10,246 nt of DNA, taken from positions 1 to 10,246 of the forward strand of contig JAJRPK010000345.1 in assembly GCA_024280785.1 (NCBI GenBank), in the 5' to 3' direction. The notes under the pieces are model-generated. The model searched no databases. It was not told the DNA's origin and saw only the letters and a program-made list of their open reading frames with translations. Source of the stretch: Gammaproteobacteria bacterium (GTDB lineage: Bacteria > Pseudomonadota > Gammaproteobacteria > Pseudomonadales > UBA7434). Positions 6,890 through 10,246 of the stretch are shown one piece after another (the stretch's first letter is position 1; each line of letters starts with the position of its first letter). Made by a program: the position numbers and the translations under genes.

Positions 6890-7963
6890 TTATCTATATC
6901 GCTCCAAAATCTCTTTATATAACTCACCGGCACGCTTGCCCGTGTTGCTCCAATCGTATTTACTCGATGTATATTCCAAGACCAGTTTTTCGCGTTCAAT
7001 AATGTCATTGGCTGAAAGACTTTGAAAAAGCGCTTCAACGAGCCCACCCTTTGAATCATGCTGATAACGAAACCAGCCATCGTCAATCGCGACTTCTGCC
7101 ACCGATCCGAAATTGGGAGCAATAACGCATTTTCCAAAGCTCATGGCAAGTAGCAAAGACCCCGAGTTAAGAATGCTCTTAAACGGTAAGGCGACAACAT
7201 CTGAGGCATTAAAATAAAACTGCAAATCTTCATCTTTTACAAAGCCCTCACTTATCCTAATTTTAGCCGTAGCTGAACTGTATTTTTCAGCCAAATCTAA
7301 CAGTTTATTGTGATACTCAGGCAAAGAGCAAGAACCCGCAATCAGCAGTAGCGAGTCCTCCTGGATTAAACTTCCAAAAGCAACTATCAAGTCTTCGATT
7401 CCCTTATAGGGAAGTAGCCGCCCTAGTGACAATACGACTTTAGTAGACAATTCAATCTTAAGTTTTTGCCGAGCGCAATCTCGAGTTATGGTATTGGGGT
7501 AAACACCAATATAGTTACCGTGGGGGATTACTTTGAGTACGGCGCGATGAGGTATTTTATAGAGCGACTGTAGTTCAATACGAGCCTGTTCGGACATAAC
7601 AATAATACCATCACTAACATCAATCAACTTCTGGATCATGTTCCTATCATATTCGACATGGTGAGTATCGTGTGCCACTAAATTGTGGGCAGTCCAGACG
7701 CTCGGTTGTTTCGCAAGTTTAGCGAGCCCTATTTCGTACATTATTCTTTTTACCGCACGCGTAAACCCATTGCGGCCCTCATACCAATCATGAGGCCAAT
7801 CCAGTTGCAATAAATCCATTTGATGGCTCAACGCATAATTTAATGGAAATGCCTTACGCGGTGGAATGCGAATGATGCTATTGCCTTCCGACTCAATGGC
7901 ATTGGCAAATAATGCCTGATAGGGATTGCCTCCGGGTTTATAGGCAAAATATCCAATACGCAT
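6890..7963 (-). CDS. GT4-like glycosyltransferase with degenerate E-x7-E motif
   Basis: This is a complete 357-residue cytoplasmic GT-B glycosyltransferase. The N-terminal domain starts MRIGYFAYKPGGNPYQ and contains LLQLDWPHDW (51-60), VWTAHNLVAHD (89-99) and IIVMSEQA (120-127). IPHGNYIGVYP (146-156) leads into the donor domain, with LSLGRLLPYKGIEDLI (178-193) as the nucleotide-sugar loop. The region where GT4 enzymes usually carry E-x7-E reads ALPFKSILNSGSLLLAMSFG (258-277) and has neither glutamate. The NSG-S-LLLA form appears in a subgroup of GT4-like enzymes of exopolysaccharide loci, so this is probably a subgroup feature, not inactivation. The ATG at 7963 is 13 bp after the acyltransferase stop, so it is the last gene of the right operon. 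Donor and acceptor are unknown. Confidence 0.87.
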   Translation of the reverse strand: MRIGYFAYKPGGNPYQALFANAIESEGNSIIRIPPRKAFPLNYALSHQMDLLQLDWPHDWYEGRNGFTRAVKRIMYEIGLAKLAKQPSVWTAHNLVAHDTHHVEYDRNMIQKLIDVSDGIIVMSEQARIELQSLYKIPHRAVLKVIPHGNYIGVYPNTITRDCARQKLKIELSTKVVLSLGRLLPYKGIEDLIVAFGSLIQEDSLLLIAGSCSLPEYHNKLLDLAEKYSSATAKIRISEGFVKDEDLQFYFNASDVVALPFKSILNSGSLLLAMSFGKCVIAPNFGSVAEVAIDDGWFRYQHDSKGGLVEALFQSLSANDIIEREKLVLEYTSSKYDWSNTGKRAGELYKEILERYR

Positions 7964-7976
7964 AGCTATAGAGCTC

Positions 7977-8504
7977 TCAACGGAACCGGGGCGAAAAATT
8001 AAGCTGGTAAGTTAGTGGGTTGCTACGAATACCGATTTGTTTTGCCGGTACACCGGCGACAATAGCCATCGATTCAACATTTTTAGTCACTATAGAGCCC
8101 GCTGCAACTACAGCTCCCCGCCCTATGGTTACTCCCGGCAAAATCGTGACTCTGGAAGCTATCCAAACGTGATCTTCGATTACAACAGCACCACTCTTTG
8201 TTGCGTGCTCAGGGTCATTCGGGTCGTGCTCTAAAGTCCAAATATGAGTACCCGTCCCAATATCGACATCATTTGAAATATCTATGTGGGCTTCTCGTCC
8301 GTCCAATAAACAATTGGCATTGATGATCGAGCGCTGCCCGATGGAAATGTTAGCCGGTTCCATAATATGAGTATGCAGGCAAAAAAATGCTTTGCTCTCT
8401 ATCGATTTTAAACATTGTTTTAACCAAAACTGCCTGACGCGGCGAGAAGGTATATTTGAAATAAACAGATTCCAAATGTCTTTCGCTAATTTCATTTTAT
8501 TCAT
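7977..8504 (-). CDS. Left-handed beta-helix (hexapeptide repeat) O/N-acyltransferase
   Basis: This is a 175-residue acyltransferase of the WcaF/CysE-like hexapeptide-repeat superfamily, expected to transfer an acetyl group from acetyl-CoA to a sugar or nucleotide-sugar and to act as a trimer. The N-terminal 45 residues are basic and helical. From about 50 to 155 there are repeated hexapeptide turns with small or hydrophobic residues every sixth position (ISIGQRSIINANCLL, VVIEDHVWIASRVTILPG, VTIGRGAVVAAGSIV), and a loop LEHDPNDPEHATKSG (91-105) in which His93 is the likely catalytic base. VAGVPAKQIGIR (149-160) is the standard C-terminal end of the helix. The start is taken at ATG 8504, with AGAGAAG upstream; a TTG one codon earlier is less likely. 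It lies 59 bp after the PseG-like gene. It might acylate the product of that pathway or decorate the finished glycan; no PseH-type (GNAT) enzyme is visible here. Confidence 0.9.
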   Translation of the reverse strand: MNKMKLAKDIWNLFISNIPSRRVRQFWLKQCLKSIESKAFFCLHTHIMEPANISIGQRSIINANCLLDGREAHIDISNDVDIGTGTHIWTLEHDPNDPEHATKSGAVVIEDHVWIASRVTILPGVTIGRGAVVAAGSIVTKNVESMAIVAGVPAKQIGIRSNPLTYQLNFSPRFR

Positions 8505-8563
8505 CAATTTTCTTCTCTATCGCTGTCCTTGCCAACGGATTAAACCAGCTTGCTGAATGCGAT

Positions 8564-9613
8564 CTACATCATATCTAACTGTTCTTCTATAATACGAGCT
8601 ACTCGTTCCGCTCCGGCACCATCTACCCAAGACATCATTCTCTTACTCATATCTTCTATCTTTAAAGTATTGTCTATGAGAGCGTTTAGGCCATCAAGCA
8701 GCTCAGTTTCACCCACTTCACTAGCTTTGCCTAGATAAACTCCTCCGCCATAAGCACCCAGCGATTCGCCTAAGGGCTCTTGGTTCTCCGCAATAGAAAC
8801 AGCCAGGGTCGGTAACCCTGCATAAGCAAACTCCCACAGAGTGGTCCCCGCAGCGGATATGGCCAAGTCTGCCTGCGCTATCAAAGAACTCATATTTTGA
8901 ACTGATTTAAGAACCCTACACTGTGTGAGCCGCGAAGCCATTTCGTTGATTTCATTGTAGGCAGAATTAGCCGGCCCTGCGACGACTGTCACGCTGATAG
9001 CTGGCGGGTTCAATAGCAGAGCGTTCAACACCTGCAAGGTCATTCCAGCGGGATCTGCTCCACCCATCGTGACTAATAGATTGTCCACTCCAGTCCGTAA
9101 TCTACGCAACCCACTATGATCAGTAAACTCTGACCGCAAGACGGCATAATTAAGACCAATAAGTATCCTAGCCTGCGGTGATGCCCGCTGGTGTTCTGAC
9201 TTGCTGGCATGAGGATTTTGGTTGAGTAACAAATCAACCGGTAGAAATTCAGACTGTAAATAGTCAGTCCACAACATCAATTTTCGACCCGGTGCAGCAA
9301 TGCTTTCTAACCAGTCACCGTCAAAATGATACCCATCGACCAGCACCATTGAGACTGAGAGACTATTACAGGCCGTTATAGTTGCCGTTGAATCTTCAAT
9401 TGACCCTGGAACAACGTCGAGAACCCGACATTCAAAGCCTTCAAACTTAAGCCTGTCAACAACTGGGTCAGAGTGCATTCCTAACGCAAATACAACCTGG
9501 CCTCCTCTCTCCCTAAGTTTTTGAGCAAGGCCAATGCACCGCATAATATGACCCATACCAATCTCACCGGAACCATCGGCACGCATAAGAATCTTATAAT
9601 CTTTATCTCTCAT
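8564..9613 (-). CDS. PseG/SpsG-like UDP-sugar hydrolase
   Basis: This is a 349-residue GT-B-fold protein resembling PseG, which hydrolyses UDP-2,4-diacetamido-2,4,6-trideoxy-beta-L-altropyranose to release the free sugar for condensation with phosphoenolpyruvate, and its relative SpsG. RADGSGEIGMGHIMRC (11-26) is the N-terminal signature with the catalytic-type His22. VDGYHFDGDW (92-101), LLNQNPHA (129-136), GLNYAVLRSEF (153-163) and VTMGGADPAG (181-190) follow in family order. SAAGTTLWEFAYAGLPTL (253-270) with AENQ (275-278) forms the C-terminal nucleotide-binding site. The start chosen is ATG 9613, overlapping the preceding stop as ATGA; an upstream in-frame ATG at 9691 would add 26 residues unlike the family and a 82-bp overlap. 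Its position next to a NeuB/PseI-type synthase supports a nonulosonate-like pathway. The exact sugar is uncertain, because SpsG-like proteins have other roles. Confidence 0.85.
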   Translation of the reverse strand: MRDKDYKILMRADGSGEIGMGHIMRCIGLAQKLRERGGQVVFALGMHSDPVVDRLKFEGFECRVLDVVPGSIEDSTATITACNSLSVSMVLVDGYHFDGDWLESIAAPGRKLMLWTDYLQSEFLPVDLLLNQNPHASKSEHQRASPQARILIGLNYAVLRSEFTDHSGLRRLRTGVDNLLVTMGGADPAGMTLQVLNALLLNPPAISVTVVAGPANSAYNEINEMASRLTQCRVLKSVQNMSSLIAQADLAISAAGTTLWEFAYAGLPTLAVSIAENQEPLGESLGAYGGGVYLGKASEVGETELLDGLNALIDNTLKIEDMSKRMMSWVDGAGAERVARIIEEQLDMM

Positions 9614-10083
9614 TGCAATGGCAAGTACCCGGTAAACCCGGTAAACCGCCAAACATTTTTTTTGCACCGCAGGTGAAATATACTCCGCCATTCCAAGACA
9701 TGAGTAGAACCATTGTCTAACAAGATACCACCATCGAATGTTTTTACAATAACAGCCCTGTCTCCATTAATTTGAGGGTCCGAAAGTTGTAGCGCAGAGT
9801 ACAGCGCGGCACGCGGATCTTCAGCAAAGTCAAAACCAGTAAATTCCTTTGCCTGTATGTCAAATTCTCTACGATAGGCATCCAGTGTCGGATATTTTGG
9901 CAACCAATTTCGAGGATCGTTGCTACCACACGCATCCATTCCAAAAAACTCTTCCTCATCAAAATCAGCTTCGGTAATAGACCAATCACCGGCAAGAAAG
10001 GCTTCAATATCGCGATGCACGCACATTTCCCAAAATGTCCGCTCGACTCCTTCTGCAAAGGGATTATTAAACACGGATATCAT
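9610..10083 (-). CDS. NTF2/SnoaL-like small protein of unknown function
   Basis: This is a 157-residue acidic, soluble protein sandwiched between the synthase and the PseG-like gene. An N-terminal helix (about 10-31) containing FWEMCVHRDIEAFLAGDW is followed by an acidic loop EADFDEEEFFGMD, DPRNW, a second helix region (TLDAYRREFDIQAKEF) and a strand-rich C-terminal half (RAVIVKTFDGGI, HVLEWRSIFHLR, VWRFTGFTGYLPL). The helix-then-strands plan, with a WR-x-x-G-F-x-G-Y ending, is that of NTF2/SnoaL-like alpha+beta barrels. I identify the fold by this pattern only. Such proteins may be enzymes or binding subunits; no catalytic residue can be named, although the cavity-type acidic residues are suggestive. 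The ATG at 10083 is 6 bp after the synthase stop, and the TGA overlaps the PseG-like ATG by 4 bp, so it is almost certainly co-translated in the same operon. Confidence 0.8.
   Translation of the reverse strand: MISVFNNPFAEGVERTFWEMCVHRDIEAFLAGDWSITEADFDEEEFFGMDACGSNDPRNWLPKYPTLDAYRREFDIQAKEFTGFDFAEDPRAALYSALQLSDPQINGDRAVIVKTFDGGILLDNGSTHVLEWRSIFHLRCKKNVWRFTGFTGYLPLQ
9628..9647. repeat. Two tandem 9-bp units (CCCGGTAAA)
   Basis: CCCGGTAAA occurs twice in tandem and is followed by CC of a third unit, inside the end of the NTF2-like gene. Being a multiple of three it keeps frame and encodes FTGFTG, just before the coupled start of the PseG-like gene. It is a minor repeat that could gain or lose units without a frameshift. 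Confidence 0.7.
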
Positions 10084-10089
10084 TATTAA

Positions 10090-10246
10090 TTAGTCCAAAT
10101 CACTTTGACTAAAATGGGCACCCGCCGGTAAATCCCGGTTCAAAGTTGAGCCTAAAACCTTATCAATTTCTGAAGGCGGAATAGCATTTGATGGACACGG
10201 TCTTAGTGGATACACATGTTCTTTAGTGAGCTGGGTCCCGGCAGTA
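10090..10246 (-). CDS. NeuB/PseI-family nonulosonate synthase, C-terminal SAF domain (partial)
   Basis: The final 51 residues of a gene entering from the right edge are visible. They match the SAF (antifreeze-like) domain that ends NeuB/PseI/LegI-type synthases, which condense phosphoenolpyruvate with a hexosamine to form a nine-carbon acid. It reads AGTQLTKEHVYPLRP, then CPSNAIPPSEIDKVLG and STLNRDLPAGAHFSQSDL; the family pattern is G-x-x-L-T-x-E-x-(L/V)-x-x-x-R-P-x-x-x-I-x-P, then G-x-x-L-x-R-D-(I/L)-x-x-G, then a final D-L. The canonical RPG-x-G is replaced by RPCPSNAI, so the substrate may differ from classical sialic or pseudaminic acid. The TIM-barrel active site is beyond the window, so the reaction cannot be narrowed further. 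It is the upstream gene of the right operon as far as seen. Confidence 0.8.
   Translation of the reverse strand, partial: TAGTQLTKEHVYPLRPCPSNAIPPSEIDKVLGSTLNRDLPAGAHFSQSDLD

Noticed and set aside
6820..7137. Minus-strand open frame of about 105 codons overlapping the end of the GT4-like gene
   Set aside because: It is an alternative frame of a well-supported glycosyltransferase and resembles no protein.
9614..9691. Upstream in-frame ATG giving a 375-residue PseG-like protein
   Set aside because: The extra 26 residues lie before the family's N-terminal signature and fall inside the NTF2-like gene; the ATGA overlap at 9610-9613 gives the expected start.

Overview
The window is an accessory surface-glycan biosynthesis region from a Gram-negative bacterium, most likely a gammaproteobacterium. 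The evidence is the gene families (GtrA/GtrB-type lipid-carrier glycosylation, a PseG-like hydrolase, a NeuB/PseI-type synthase end, several GT4 glycosyltransferases), not a species marker. The DNA is fairly AT-rich by eye, and the central genes are the most AT-rich. No rRNA, tRNA or CRISPR was seen.

Left module (1 to about 4013, all minus strand). Reading from right to left: a GtrB-like polyprenyl-phosphate glycosyltransferase, a GtrA-like small membrane protein, a roughly 320-bp stretch with only a doubtful short ORF, and two GT4 glycosyltransferases, the last running off the left edge. A plausible sigma70 promoter sits just upstream of the GtrB-like gene.

Central module (4327 to 6787, plus strand). 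It is divergent from the left module. It starts with a 422-residue polytopic membrane protein with GT-C-like topology. An 86-residue unknown ORF is coupled to it by a TGATG junction. Then come a decayed 3' end of an IS3-family insertion sequence, with one terminal inverted repeat still visible, and a type-11 SAM-dependent methyltransferase.

Right module (6890 to 10246, minus strand, convergent with the methyltransferase gene). In transcription order: the C-terminal SAF/antifreeze-like domain of a NeuB/PseI-family nonulosonate synthase (partial), an NTF2/SnoaL-like small protein, a PseG-like nucleotide-sugar hydrolase (4-bp ATGA overlap with the preceding gene), a hexapeptide-repeat acyltransferase and a GT4 glycosyltransferase.

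How the genes may work together (inference). The right operon would contribute to making a nonulosonic-acid-like or diacetamido sugar, acylating a sugar and adding a residue to a glycan. The left operon would add residues in the cytoplasm and, through GtrB/GtrA, supply a lipid-linked sugar to the periplasm. The divergent membrane protein is the best candidate for the periplasmic transferase using that donor. The IS3 relic and the changing gene orientation suggest that the locus was assembled by successive insertions.
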